A DNA stretch of 35,337 nt from JALYNX01 sp963724825 (lineage in GTDB: Bacteria > Actinomycetota > Acidimicrobiia > Spongiisociales > ZC4RG35). A model generated the notes under the pieces. The model ran no database searches, was not told where the DNA came from, and saw only the letters and a list, made by a program, of their open reading frames with translations. The DNA lies in contig CAVRWT010000018.1 in NCBI GenBank assembly GCA_963724825.1, positions 1 through 35,337 of the forward strand. The letters run 5' to 3'. The position numbers and the translations under genes are program-made. Shown here piece after piece: positions 6,935 to 16,803 of the stretch (positions are counted from its first letter, which is position 1; the number at the start of each line of letters is the position of its first letter).

Positions 6935-6948
6935 CGAACATATGTTCG
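6935..6948 (+). promoter_or_regulatory. LexA-type SOS box over the DUF222/HNH start
   Basis: CGAACATATGTTCG is a perfect 14-base palindrome matching the actinobacterial LexA operator core GAAC-N4-GTTC with its C/G flank (consensus TCGAAC-N4-GTTCGA; here the outer T is A on the left, A is conserved on the right). The ATG of the DUF222/HNH gene (6942) lies inside the box, so LexA binding would cover initiation. In mycobacteria the related 13E12 repeat genes are known SOS-regulon members, which supports this reading. Confidence 0.75.
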
Positions 6949-8244
6949 AGATGCTGGAAGCACCGCCCGCTGAATCCCGTCACAACAGCTTGCCCCGAGG
7001 ATCTGATCGAGGAGCTGGATTCGCTGTTCACCCATCGGGATCGGATACGACGCCCGGATTGCAGACCGTTGTACAGCAGATCGAGGAAACCGAGGCCTTT
7101 CGTCGCGACGGGTATACGTCGGTGACTGCGATGTTGAAGCATCGGATGTCATTGCATCCCGGGGAGGCCGAGTCATGTCACCCGGGCCAATGGACTGACC
7201 AAGCACCGCTCACCGCCTTCGCCTATGCCAGCGGTGCCAGTTTCAGGTGCTCAGGTCGATGTGATTCTCGAGGCGAAGTTGTTGCTGGCGAGGCCTTCCA
7301 GATGCCGAAGCGCTGGATCGTGACCCTGGCGATGGACACTCCGCTGGTCCGCGATTTGAAGAAGCATCTCGAGTATTGGCTGGAGCAGGTAGCCACCGTC
7401 GACCTCGGATCCGAGCGGGACCTGATGCGGGACCTGCGCTCTCTGACCCTGCGCCGCGATGGGGAGATGATCCGGATCAACGGCTGGGTCGACATCGAAG
7501 CCGGCGAGCGGCTGCGCGCCGGGTTGGAGCTGGGCCCACCGGCGGAAGGCGACACTCGATCGACCCCGGCTCGCCGCGCCGATCTGCTCCTCGACATCAT
7601 GAATGGGGCCTCCGGGCGCCCGGACATCCTGGTTCACGTCTCCGCCGAAACCCTTCTCGAAGGACGACCCGGGATTTCGGAAACCAGCACCGGGACCTTT
7701 CTCACCATCGACGAGATCAGGCGGCTCGCCTGCGACGCCAACCTCACCAGGGTCATCTTCGACCAAGAGTCCCAACCGCTCGATGTGGGCAGAACCAAGC
7801 GCCTGGTCACCGGTCCGTTGCGCACCGCCGTCTGGGCAAGAGACCTGAGATGTGTGTTCCCGACGATGTGACCGCGTCTCGCACTGGTGTGATGTCCATC
7901 ACCTCGTCCACTGGGCCGACGGTGGCGAAACGAACATCGAGAATCTGGTCCTGCTCTGCCGTACCCACCATCTTCTCGTCCACGAAGGTGGCTGGACCAT
8001 CTCCGGCAAACCCGGTCGAATCTGGTTTTACCGGCCCGACGGCACCGAATTGGGCAGTGAGCCTCCGCCACGGCAGCCTTATCGCAGTCCCTTGTTCACG
8101 GTCGAGACCAAGCGGGAGCTTCCGGCGGGCGGCCTGCTCCCGATGATCTCTCAATCGCCCAGCGAGTCAGGGCCCCCTGACCACGATTCGGGGATCGTCC
8201 CCAAGCAATCCGTGATATCGATCGACGACATGTTCGGCCAATGA
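6942..8244 (+). pseudogene. DUF222/HNH endonuclease (13E12-like), multiply frameshifted
   Basis: Remnant of a DUF222 plus C-terminal HNH nuclease gene. Recognisable blocks sit in two alternating frames: MFEMLEAPPAES (6942 on), PEDLIEELDSLFTHRDRIR (~6999-7056, other frame), LQTVVQQIEETEAFRRDGY (~7062 on, first frame), SHVTRANGLTKHRS and QVDVILEAKLLL (~7171-7290, other frame), IVTLAMDTPLVRDLKKHLEYW (first frame) down to WARDLRCVFP (~7860). The HNH core then follows, CDRVSHWCDVHHLVHWADGG with NLVLLCRTHHLLVH, in the other frame to 8244. About five indels alternate in direction. HNH metal and catalytic residues (HH, N, H) are intact. Either true decay of a selfish-type gene or a badly resolved stretch; the neighbouring gene end is also damaged. 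The LexA box covers its start. Confidence 0.82.
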
Positions 8245-9273
8245 GCCCAACGTTGCCTGTTGACAGTCTTTCGAATGGCTGGAGCACCACCTCCGAGCCT
8301 TTCGCAATGTCCCATATGCCGACGATTCGACCTTCGTGAAGGATCACCGGTGCGATCCATCCGGCCGGACGCGAAACCTCGTTGACTCGTCCCTGGGGAA
8401 TGGTGTAGGCCCGATGACTGAGTCGGAGCCAGGGTGTAAGGATCGAAACCCGGAAGCAGATAAGTCCCCGATGACCGGTTCAACCGAAACCGCAGCCGCG
8501 GCGCCGGTCGCCGTCATCCATCCGGGCCGACCCTCGACGTCTACCAGGACCAGTCGCTCCATGGCTGAGGCCATGAGCTCGCGGGCGCTCTTGTGCGCTC
8601 GACCCAGCCAACGGGCGAAGTCCTCCGATGTCGCCGGTCCATTGACGTCGAAGAAGCGCTCGACGAGTTCGGGGACGGCATGATCCAGCCCTGAGTCCTC
8701 GACCTTGCCCAGCCACGCCGTCGGTGATACGAATGTGACGTTGCGGCCTCGGGGCGGGCCCTGGACCAGCAGGCCCTGACGGGCAGCCGGTTTGAGCAGC
8801 TGACTCCAACCGGATTTGAGTGCGGCACCCAAGGTGGGGTCTCCGGTCACCCTGACTACGGCGCCGGTCATCTCCTCCCTGGTCATCGCCTGGTCCGACA
8901 TCACCGCCCCGATGGCTTCGGTGATCGCGGCCAATTGAGTGGAGGTCACCCCGTGGTACTTTTCCCAACCCGGCGTGATCTTCTGTGGGCGTTGCCGCAA
9001 CATCGCGACCCATCGCCAGTATTCGATCGAGGGGAGCAGGTGGAGCGTGCCCCGCATCGCCCAGGTCTTGACCAGAGCCCGCTGCTTCCAGAGAAGGTCC
9101 TCCAGGTCCGGCGTGGAGGAGCAGCGGATCGAAATCACCTGCATCGCGGACGAGGCGACCTGGGTCTGGACCCCTCCCAGGGCAGTCACCACCCCAACCG
9201 GGTCCCCAAGCGGCCTAATGAGCAGTTGTCGACCCACACGCAAGGACAGTGCCTGGTCCCAGGTCAGATCCAC
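8167..9273 (-). CDS. Winged-helix DNA-binding domain protein (HTH_42/DUF1006-like), frame-disrupted
   Basis: Member of the YcaQ/AlkX-like winged-helix family (PF06224 type), whose characterised members act on damaged or crosslinked DNA. The N-terminal signature LTWDQALSLRVGRQLL and LGGVQTQVASSAMQ is at residues ~3-45, then WAMRGTLHLLP (71-81). The first frame continues to 8344, but the conserved tail is split over three frames: GTYLLPGFDPYTLAP, then HRAYTIPQGRV through PAGWIAPVILHEGRIVGIWD, then EHVVDRYHGLLGDDPRIVV ending at TGA 8169-8167. Three extra single bases (one in the GGGG run near 8477-8480, one near 8430, one near 8240) account for all of it and leave exactly 367 codons plus stop. 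Probably sequence errors in an intact gene. It overlaps the HNH pseudogene end by 78 bases. Confidence 0.8.
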
Positions 9274-9325
9274 CTCCGGCTGTCGGCTTGGTGGTCCTGG
9301 GCATTGAGGTAAGTTTGGCCGTTCG

Positions 9326-10071
9326 ATGTGTTACGACGACGACTCCAGCCCTCCGATCGAGGTCATCGATGGAGGAGTAGGCGGACACGGAGACCTGGTC
9401 CTCACCGCAACCGATGGCAACCAGTTCGCTGCCTTCAGCGCCACCAGTTCGCAGCGCAAGGGCCCGGGTGTGGTCATCCTGCCGGACGTCCGGGGCCTGC
9501 ATCGGTTCTACGAGCAGCTGGCGCTGCGGTTCGCCGAGAATGGCTATGACTCCGTCGCCATTGACTACTTCGGGCGCACCGCCGGCATCGGCAAGAGGCG
9601 TGATGCGTTTCCCTATGCCGACCATGTCCCGCTGACCACCGTGGAAGGGGTGACCGCCGACACCGCCGCCGCCATAGCCGCAGCTTCGCTCGGACTGACC
9701 CCGATCGCCCCATCTTCACGGTCGGATTCTGCTTCGGGGGCAGCAACTCCTGGCTTCAGGCCGCAGCCGGGCACGGCCTCTCCGGAGCGATCGGCTTCTA
9801 TGGCAACCCCAAGCGTCCGCCTGTCGGTCCGATCGAGCGGGTCGACGATTTCGAATGCCCCGTGCTCGGCCTGATGGCTGGCGATGACCCCGGAATACCG
9901 GTGGAAGTCGTGGACGAGTTTCGAGATGCCCTCGATGGCGCAGGAAAAGAGAACGAGATCGTCGTCTACCCGGGTGCTCCCCATTCGTTCTTCGATCGGA
10001 AGCAAGAGGAGTTTGTTGACGCGTCAGCCGACGCCTGGCGTCGGGTTCTCGACTTCATCGAATCGCGATGA
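9326..10071 (+). CDS. Dienelactone hydrolase family protein, one-base frameshift
   Basis: Alpha/beta hydrolase of the dienelactone hydrolase family, classically opening lactone rings in catechol degradation, though most paralogues have unknown substrates. The N-terminus MCYDDDSSPP is typical of actinobacterial members. The first frame covers residues 1-123 (VVILPDVRGLHRFYEQLALRFAENGY, DYFGRTAG). After about 9695 the reading continues one frame over as DPDRPIFTVGFCFGGSNSW, with nucleophile Cys at ~136. GLMAGDDPGIPVE follows with the Asp region, then PGAPHSFFDR with the catalytic His. One base is missing near 9691-9697; restoring it gives 248 residues. The gene ends at TGA 10071, overlapping the ATG of the cyclase gene (ATGA). 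Confidence 0.88.
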
Positions 10072-12690
10072 CGACCCCGGTCGGACCGATGCTGCCACAA
10101 GGAACCGTCACCTTCCTCTTTCTGGACATCGAGAAATCCACAGAGCATCTCGAAGCGCTGGGGACCGACTATCCACAGCTGTTGGAGACCTACTGGGAGC
10201 TCACCGGGCGTGCCATCGCCGATCGGGGCGGGGTCATCTTCGGTTCGGAGGGTGACGGGCTGTTCATCGCCTTCCCCGAGGCAGGTGCCGCCGCCCTGAG
10301 CGCGATCGATGCTCAGGCGGCTTATGCCACGGCGCCGTGGCCGCGGAGCTCGAGGGTGTTGGTTCGGATGGGGATCCACACGGGCACCCCGACTCTGATC
10401 GGCAACGACTACACGGGCCTGGATGTCCATAGAGCCGCTCGCATCATGGCTGCGGCATGGGGTGGGCAGATCTTGCTCTCCGACGTGACCTTTTCCCTTC
10501 TGAGCCGCCCCGGGCTGACCTGCCGGGAGCTGGGTTGGTATGACATGAAGGGCCTGACCCGACCGGAGCGGATCTATCAACTCGAGGCCCCTCCGCTCGC
10601 ATCGGAATTCCCGCCGGTGAGAGCCAGGAACCGTGAGGTGGACCTTCCCGCCTATCTGACCGAGTTCATCGGGCGTGAAGATGACGTCTCAGCGCTTCTC
10701 GGCATGCTCGAAGGCGGCGCCCGCTTGATCACCCTGACCGGCCCTGGGGGCATCGGGAAGAGTCGGATCGCGGCTGCAGCAGCATCCCGTTTGGGGTCGA
10801 GCTACCCCGACGGCGTGACCTTCGTCGATCTTTCGAATGAGACAGACCCCGACCGGGTGCCCGGCGCTATCGCCGAGAAGATGGGGCTCCCGCCCGAGCC
10901 CGATCACGACCCATTGGAGGTCCTGATCAACCAGCTGGCCGAGATGGAGATGCTGCTGATCCTCGACGGTTTCGAACGGGTAGCCGGCGCCGCAGTCTCG
11001 ATCGCGACGCTTCTCAGCCGATGCCCGAAGCTTCGTGTGATCGTCACCAGCCGCGGCTCGCTTCGCATCGGCGCCGAGAGAGAGTTTCGCGTCGATCCCC
11101 TGGGATGGGCCATGGAAGGGGCGGACTTCGACCAGATCGCGGCCTCCCCCGCGGTCCAGCTCTTCGTCGACCGGGCCCGCATCGCCCGCCCGGATTTCGA
11201 GCTCACCCCGGAGAACGCCCCGGTCGTCCGGGACCTGGTGGAGCGTTTGGATGGTTGTCCCCTGGCAATCGAGCTGGCCGCGGCAAGAGCGCGCCTGCTT
11301 CCGCCCGAGGTGATCCTCGACCGGCTCGAGGCAGTCCTCGACCTCTCGACGTCATCGCCTGAGCTTCCGACGCGGCAACGATCGCTACGGGCCACGATCG
11401 AGTGGAGTCACGGCCTGCTCGACGAGGCCGACCAACGGTTGTTCAGACGGCTCGGGGTGTTCGTGGACGGCTGGGCACTCGAGGCGGCCGAGGCGGTAGC
11501 AGGGGACAGCGCGCCCGATGTGTTCCTCGGACTGGAGACCCTGGTCGGCCAAAGCATGATCTCGGTGGAATCAGAGGGGCGGATGGCGATGGGGACCGCC
11601 ATGCGCGAGTTCGCTCTGGAGCAACTAGCGGCTTTCGGAGACGAGGAAGAGACCCGTCTGCGCCATGCCGAGCACTACGAAGCGGTCGTCGTCGCCTGCG
11701 AGCCATTGCTCCGGGGCCCGAAGCAAAGAGAGACGGTGGTCAAGCTGTCACGCGATTGGCGCAATCTGCGGGGTGCTGCCGATTGGGCCATGGACACCGA
11801 TCGCGTCCAGTTGGCGGGGTCGCTCTACGTCCGCACCTGGATCGTGGCCTGGCAGGGCGACAACTGGAACAACGTCAAGGCCGACACCGCCCGACTGATG
11901 GCGGTTAGCGACCGACTCGATGACGTCTTGAGAGCACGAGCCTTGTTCGTGGCGGCGGGGACGCTCATGGAAATGGGAGATCCCGTACCCGCTATTGCAT
12001 ACGCAAGGCCCGCGGTGGAGCTGGCGGAGCGAATAGGGGATCGTGAGACCGAGGCCTGGGCTCGTCTCATGATCGCTGGCTCCATCCTGTTCGAAGACAC
12101 CTTCAGCCAGGAGGCCCGCGACCCAGATCTCAGCGGCGGTGGAGCTCGCTGAATCCCTCGACGATCCCTTCGTCCTTGGCTATGCCATGAGCTTCCATGC
12201 GGCGATGTCGACGGTGGACGGTGACATCGAGTCAGGGCTTCAGGGGCATGCCAGGGTCCTGGCTATCGCACTCGAGCTGGACAACGTGTCGTTGATCGTT
12301 CAGACCTACTGTCAGGCGGCGCTCACCCACCTCGCGGGTGGTGATCGGGCCCGGGCACGACGGTCGCTGGAGGCGGCGGCCGAGTACCTCGATCGGTTGC
12401 GCAGCCTGGAGGGCCTCGCCCTGTTCCTCGACAGCGTCTCCTGGTTGGCATTCACTGAGGAGGATCCGGTGCGGGCGATGACCGCTTTGGGGGCCGCCGA
12501 TGCGACCAGAGCCCGGGTGGGACTGGTCCGCTGGGCGCTGGTCGCCATCCTGCTCGAATCAGCCGGGATGGCAGCAGAGGCAGAGACACCCGAGCTCGCC
12601 GAGGCTCGCCGAGTCGGTGGGGCGATGGCTCCCCACGACGCGATCAGCTTCGCCCTTCAGCCCCACCACGAGTTGGCGACCGCCGGCTGA
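10068..12690 (+). CDS. Class III nucleotide cyclase-STAND ATPase-TPR regulator, one-base frameshift
   Basis: Large cytosolic signalling protein, 873 residues after repair. The N-terminal class III cyclase domain (~12-175) shows FLFLDIEKST with metal ligand D20, EGDGLFIAF with D63, RMGIHTG (100-106) and DYTGLDVHRAARI (114-126). Two catalytic positions look degenerate: the base-selecting Lys before the GD motif is Gly, and the transition-state Asn is His (VHRAAR). A STAND/NB-ARC ATPase follows (ITLTGPGGIGKSR, Walker A 225-232; LLILDGFE, Walker B 296-303; VIVTSRGSLRIG sensor), then winged-helix and TPR-like helices to the C-terminus. The first frame stops at 12152; the remainder (AAVELAESLDDPFVLGY onward) is +1, consistent with one extra base near 12130. 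Coupled to the hydrolase gene by ATGA. Confidence 0.88.
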
Positions 12691-12704
12691 GACCGGGATC
12701 GCGG

Positions 12705-14060
12705 TTAGAGCTGGCCGGACCGGCCGGCGTCTGCGATCGAATCGAGATAGACCGGGTCGTCGTATCGGCTGAGCAGGAACGACGGCGAGTACCCGGGCAG
12801 TTCGTCACCGGAGATGTGACGGGCGACGAGATCTCCTGCCCCCATCGACACCATCACGCCGAATCCCGACATTCCGGCCATCAGAAAGAATCCCTGTGGC
12901 CCGGCGGGGCCGACCAGTGGGCGGTTCTCCCGGGTCTTGAGGTAATAGCCGCCATCGACCACCGAATGAGGAAGGCCATCGAGGTAGGGCGCCAGCCCGG
13001 GAACCATCGTGGTCAGGCCCCGCATCACCACCTCGGGATAGAGGGGGTCATCCAGCAACGGCCAAACCGGTTCCTCCCGGATTTCGTTGTGGTATTCCCA
13101 GAGGGCCAGGAGGTATGGCGACTCGACGCCGCCCTCGGGGCGCCCGTGGCAGAAGATCGGCATCTGGCCGAGCAAGTCGTTGCGGCCCTGGGCCTCCAGT
13201 TCCGCTCTCTCCTCGTCGCTCCAGTCGACAGTCTGGTGGTCGCTCCAAATGAACATCGGGGCGTGACGGGGGATCACTCCGAGATGCTCTCGATAGGCGA
13301 CCTTGATGTGGACCTCGGCAAGCACCGGCAGTTCGACCCCCACCATCGCGGCCACCGAACGCGACATCGGCCCGGCTGCGTTGACCACGACCCTGGTGTC
13401 GATCCGGTCGCCGGAGGCCAGGCCCACCCCGGTCACCGAGCCGTCGTCGACGTCGATTCCGGTGACCTCGTCCTGGAGGAAGCTGGTTCCGTCCTGGCGG
13501 GCCCGCTCCAACATCCATGCCCCGAGTTGCTGGGCGCTCAGCCACCCGGCGCGTCGGACATGGACCGCCCCCACTGCCTTGTCAGTGATGAACGGGAAGT
13601 ACTCCCGAATCGTGTCCGCGCCGATGAGGATGTCGGCGCCCTCGGGCGCTCCCAGATAGCCCTCGTCGGGCGAATGTCGATAGGGGATCGGTCCCGGGTG
13701 AATCCTGACCGTGCCGGCACCGAGGGTCGACGTGTGGTGGGCCTCCTCGATCATTGCGTGGAGGCGGGCTTCGTCTGCGGTGATGAATAGATAGCCCCGG
13801 CGGTTCATCCCGATCACATTCCCCGACTCGGCCGCCACCTTCTCGAGCAGGTCGATGGAGCGATTCATCAACTCGACCATGGGGGAATTCGGCCACCAGT
13901 TGCGATAACACTCGGCTGACTTGTCCGAGGTGAGGGAGAGCGGGGGTCGGGGATCGACGATCCGCACTCGCTTCGCTCCCTGGACGACGGCGAGGTGATA
14001 GGCGGCAGAGACACCGGCCACTCCGGCGCCGATCACCACCGCGTCTGCGGAATCGGTCAT
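12705..14060 (-). CDS. FAD-dependent oxidoreductase of the DAO family
   Basis: Flavoprotein amine or amino-acid oxidase/dehydrogenase of the D-amino-acid oxidase superfamily (sarcosine/dimethylglycine oxidase-like), 451 residues. The Rossmann motif VVIGAGVAGVSAAYHLA is at residues 8-24 and the second ADP contact is around RIVDPRPPLS. A VVNAAGPMSR block marks the FAD-contacting strand, and GYYLKTRENRPLVGPAGPQGFFLMAGMSGFGVMVSMGAG near the C-terminus is the conserved second FAD-binding region. No signal peptide. The substrate is not deducible. The ATG at 14060 directly abuts the transketolase stop upstream, implying one transcript. The 3' end converges on the cyclase gene with 14 bases between stops. 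Confidence 0.85.
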   Translation of the reverse strand: MTDSADAVVIGAGVAGVSAAYHLAVVQGAKRVRIVDPRPPLSLTSDKSAECYRNWWPNSPMVELMNRSIDLLEKVAAESGNVIGMNRRGYLFITADEARLHAMIEEAHHTSTLGAGTVRIHPGPIPYRHSPDEGYLGAPEGADILIGADTIREYFPFITDKAVGAVHVRRAGWLSAQQLGAWMLERARQDGTSFLQDEVTGIDVDDGSVTGVGLASGDRIDTRVVVNAAGPMSRSVAAMVGVELPVLAEVHIKVAYREHLGVIPRHAPMFIWSDHQTVDWSDEERAELEAQGRNDLLGQMPIFCHGRPEGGVESPYLLALWEYHNEIREEPVWPLLDDPLYPEVVMRGLTTMVPGLAPYLDGLPHSVVDGGYYLKTRENRPLVGPAGPQGFFLMAGMSGFGVMVSMGAGDLVARHISGDELPGYSPSFLLSRYDDPVYLDSIADAGRSGQL

Positions 14061-16004
14061 CTACCCATCCAGAAAGGTGCGGACGCGACCGGCAATTTCG
14101 TCCGGGGTGAAACCGAGCTCTTTGGCGAGGACATGGTCCGGGGCTGATGCCCCGAACCGATCGATTCCGATGCTCAGCCCACCCTCACCGACTACCCGCT
14201 CCCATCCGAAGGTGGCTGCCGCCTCGATCGACACCCGCGGCGCGGTGCCGAGCACCTCGTCCTGATAGGCCTCGTCCTGCTCGAAGAAGAGCTCCCAACA
14301 GGGAAGACTCACAACTCGGGCCTCGATGCCTTCCCCGGCAAGTGCTTCTGCAGCGCCGAGGGCGGCGGAGACCTCCGAGCCGGTGGCGATCATGGTCACG
14401 GCTGAGCCCTCCCGGACGACGTAACCGCCCCGTCTCACCCCATCCGCGACGGCGTCGAGGGTGGGGAGGTTCTGCCGGGTGAGGACCAGCGCCACCGGGC
14501 CATCGTGGCGGTTGAGGGCGATCTCCCAGGCTTGGAGGGTTTCGTTGGCATCGGCAGGGCGAATCACCCAGAGGTTGGGCATGGCGCGCAACGAGGCAAG
14601 ATGCTCGATGGGCTGGTGGGTCGGCCCATCCTCCCCGAGGAAGATCGAATCATGGGTGTACACCCAGATCGAGGGCGCTCTCATGATCGCCGACAGCCGC
14701 ACCGCCGGGCGCTGGTAATCGCTGAACACGAAGAAGGTGGCCGAGTAGGGCTTGAGACCGCCGTGGACCGCCATCCCATTGACGGCCGCCCCCATGGCGT
14801 GCTCTCTGATTCCGAACGGGATGTCGCGGGCCGAGCGGTCGTCGCGGGAGAAGAGCCGGCCCTTCTCGATCACCGTCTTGGTCGAGCCGGCGAGATCGGC
14901 GGCGCCCCCGATGAACCCGGGAACCTTCTCCGCCATCTCCCCGAACAACATCGACGACGAGGCCCTGGTGGCGAGGCTGCCGCCGACCTCGAAGCCAGGC
15001 CCGTCGAGCTTCACCGGTGTGGGGTCATGGAGTGCGCTCCACAGGGCACGTTGCTCGTTGGTTGCCGATTCGAAGCGGTCGGCCCATGCTCGGTGGGCGT
15101 CGCGGCCCCGGTTCATGGCGGCGCTGAAGAACTCGTAGACGCCGTCCTCGACGTGGAACGGGGGGTCGATCGGAAACCCCATGGCTTCCTTGGTGAGCTT
15201 GATCTCCTCTTCACCGAGGGGTGAGCCGTGGGCTCCGGCGGTGTCCTGGGCATGGGGTGCCCCGTGAGCGATATGGGTGTGACAAGAGATCAGGGAGGGA
15301 CGATCGTCCGCGATCGCGGCTTCGATCGCGGCTGCCACCGATTCCCGGTCGTGGCCGTCGACCTCCTGGGTATGCCACCCCACGGCATCGAAACGGGCCA
15401 CTACGTCCTCACTGAATGTGATGTCGGTGGACCCGTCGATCGAGATGCGATTGTTGTCGTACAGGTAGATGAGGTGGCCAAGGCCGAAGTGGCCGGCCAG
15501 GGATGCCGCTTCGCTGCTGACCCCTTCCATGAGGTCGCCATCGGAGACAAAGCCGAACGTCCGGTGGTCGACGAGATCCGCACCGAGGCGTGCCCGGAGG
15601 TGGGCCTCGGCGATAGCCATGCCGACTCCGGTTGCAAACCCCTGCCCGAGCGGCCCGGTTGTCATCTCGATCCCAAGCCGGTGGTCGATTTCGGGATGAC
15701 CGGCCGTGTGGCTGCCCCACTGCCTGAAGTTGCGCAGATCATCGAGGGTGAGCGGGAACCCACTGAGGTGGAGCATGGAATAGAGCAACATCGAACCGTG
15801 GCCGTTGGAAAGGACGAAGCGGTCGCGGTCGGGCCACTCCGGATCCCCCGGGTCGACATTCAGATAGCGCCCCCAGAGCACCACCGCGATGTCCGCCATG
15901 CCCATGGGCATCCCGGGATGCCCGCTGTCCGCCTTCTGCACGGCATCCATCGCCAGGGCTTTGATTGTGTTGACGGCTAGCTGCTCAACGGGGCTGGATT
16001 CCAT
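14061..16004 (-). CDS. tkt: Transketolase
   Basis: Thiamine-diphosphate enzyme of the pentose phosphate pathway, moving two-carbon ketol units between sugar phosphates. 647 residues, near the usual ~660. Visible hallmarks: DSGHPGMPMGMADIA (26-40), LSNGHGSMLLYSMLHLSG (65-82), TTGPLGQGFATGVGMAIAE (115-133), the TDP/metal motif SDGDLMEG to DNN (154-185) and IGGAADLAGSTK. The pyrimidine-domain segment FGIREHAMGAAVNGMA, with its catalytic Glu, and EDGPTHQPIEHLASLRAMPN are also present. The ATG at 16004 gives MESSPVEQLAVNTIKALAMDAVQ, the expected N-terminus. The gene leads a two-gene unit with the FAD oxidoreductase. No frame disruption is seen over 1.9 kb. Confidence 0.97.
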   Translation of the reverse strand: MESSPVEQLAVNTIKALAMDAVQKADSGHPGMPMGMADIAVVLWGRYLNVDPGDPEWPDRDRFVLSNGHGSMLLYSMLHLSGFPLTLDDLRNFRQWGSHTAGHPEIDHRLGIEMTTGPLGQGFATGVGMAIAEAHLRARLGADLVDHRTFGFVSDGDLMEGVSSEAASLAGHFGLGHLIYLYDNNRISIDGSTDITFSEDVVARFDAVGWHTQEVDGHDRESVAAAIEAAIADDRPSLISCHTHIAHGAPHAQDTAGAHGSPLGEEEIKLTKEAMGFPIDPPFHVEDGVYEFFSAAMNRGRDAHRAWADRFESATNEQRALWSALHDPTPVKLDGPGFEVGGSLATRASSSMLFGEMAEKVPGFIGGAADLAGSTKTVIEKGRLFSRDDRSARDIPFGIREHAMGAAVNGMAVHGGLKPYSATFFVFSDYQRPAVRLSAIMRAPSIWVYTHDSIFLGEDGPTHQPIEHLASLRAMPNLWVIRPADANETLQAWEIALNRHDGPVALVLTRQNLPTLDAVADGVRRGGYVVREGSAVTMIATGSEVSAALGAAEALAGEGIEARVVSLPCWELFFEQDEAYQDEVLGTAPRVSIEAAATFGWERVVGEGGLSIGIDRFGASAPDHVLAKELGFTPDEIAGRVRTFLDG

Positions 16005-16049
16005 CGGCGGCGAGGGTACCCGTGCGGACCGGCCGCCGGTTTCAAGTGA

Positions 16050-16803
16050 TCAAGGCCGGCACAGCTCACAGGCTCGAAACCCGGCGGCCTCGGCGGCGCT
16101 TCCCGATCTGAAGGGGACCACATTCCCGGGCTTGGACCGTCTGATCGCCCGACAGGTCGGGTTGCAGAAGATGTGGGTCGACGTGTTGCCTTGAACCCGA
16201 ACCTGATGCTCCGCCAGATCCTCGAGATGCACCGGATCGGCGCCTTCGTGGGTGAGGAGCTCCCATTTCACGTGGGGACCGCCGAGGGAGTAGGCACCGA
16301 TGGTGCCGTCCGAGCGGACCACCCGGTGGCAGGGGATGATCAGCGGGATCGGATTGCGGGCCATCGTCGATCCGACGGCACGCGCCGCACCGGGCCGCGC
16401 CGCCTCCCGTGCCAGCCAGCCGTAGGGCCGAACCTCCCCCTTGGGAATCGTGGCGGCGATCCGGAGGATGCGGGCCTGAAACTCGGTTACCGACCTCAGA
16501 TCGACAGGCAGCCTTCCCGGAGTGCCGGCCTCGATCGCAGAGGGGATGCGCCCAGACCATGCCGATGGCGCCTCTGCCCTAATCAGCGACTCGACCGTGC
16601 CGGTGGTTGAAGTAGCCCTCGAAGTCCTCCGAAGCAAGGCCGAGCGAGGACACGCCGTTTGGATTGAACGTGACCACCACCTGACCCACGGGCGAGTCGT
16701 AGAAGTCGTAGCCATCGGCGATGCCGGTGCCCAGGGCCACCGCTTCTGTCATGCCGTCGGGCAAGGGCCCGGTGAGGCGTTCGAGTTGTTGTTCGATGTT
16801 CAT
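16050..16803 (-). CDS. O6-methylguanine-DNA methyltransferase with C-terminal Ada zinc domain, one-base frameshift
   Basis: Suicidal DNA-alkylation repair protein, 250 residues after repair. The first frame (MNIEQQLERLTG through SSLGLASEDFEGYF) runs from the ATG at 16803 to about 16610. The rest continues +1 from TGTVESLIRAEAP, consistent with one extra base near 16605. The methyltransferase core is FQARILRIAATIPKGEVRPYG through the acceptor motif IPCHRVV (Cys ~158) and GAYSLGG. The tail IFCNPTCRAIRR through AAGFRACELCRP is an AdaA-type zinc domain (Cys ~213, 217, 245, 248) that in E. coli Ada repairs methylphosphotriesters. Here it is C-terminal and no AraC-type HTH is present, the reverse of the E. 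coli order. The start overlaps the ECF sigma stop by ATGA. Confidence 0.87.

Noticed and set aside
6942..9273. Insertion sequence or prophage fragment explaining the damaged region
   Set aside because: No transposase, integrase, terminal inverted repeats or target duplication were seen; only the DUF222/HNH gene has a selfish flavour, and the frame damage extends into an ordinary neighbour.
13966..13980. Possible second copy of the GAGCGAAGCGAG hairpin core
   Set aside because: Only the short core matches, it lies inside the FAD oxidoreductase coding sequence (KRVRIVDP region) and the C/G-run arms are absent.
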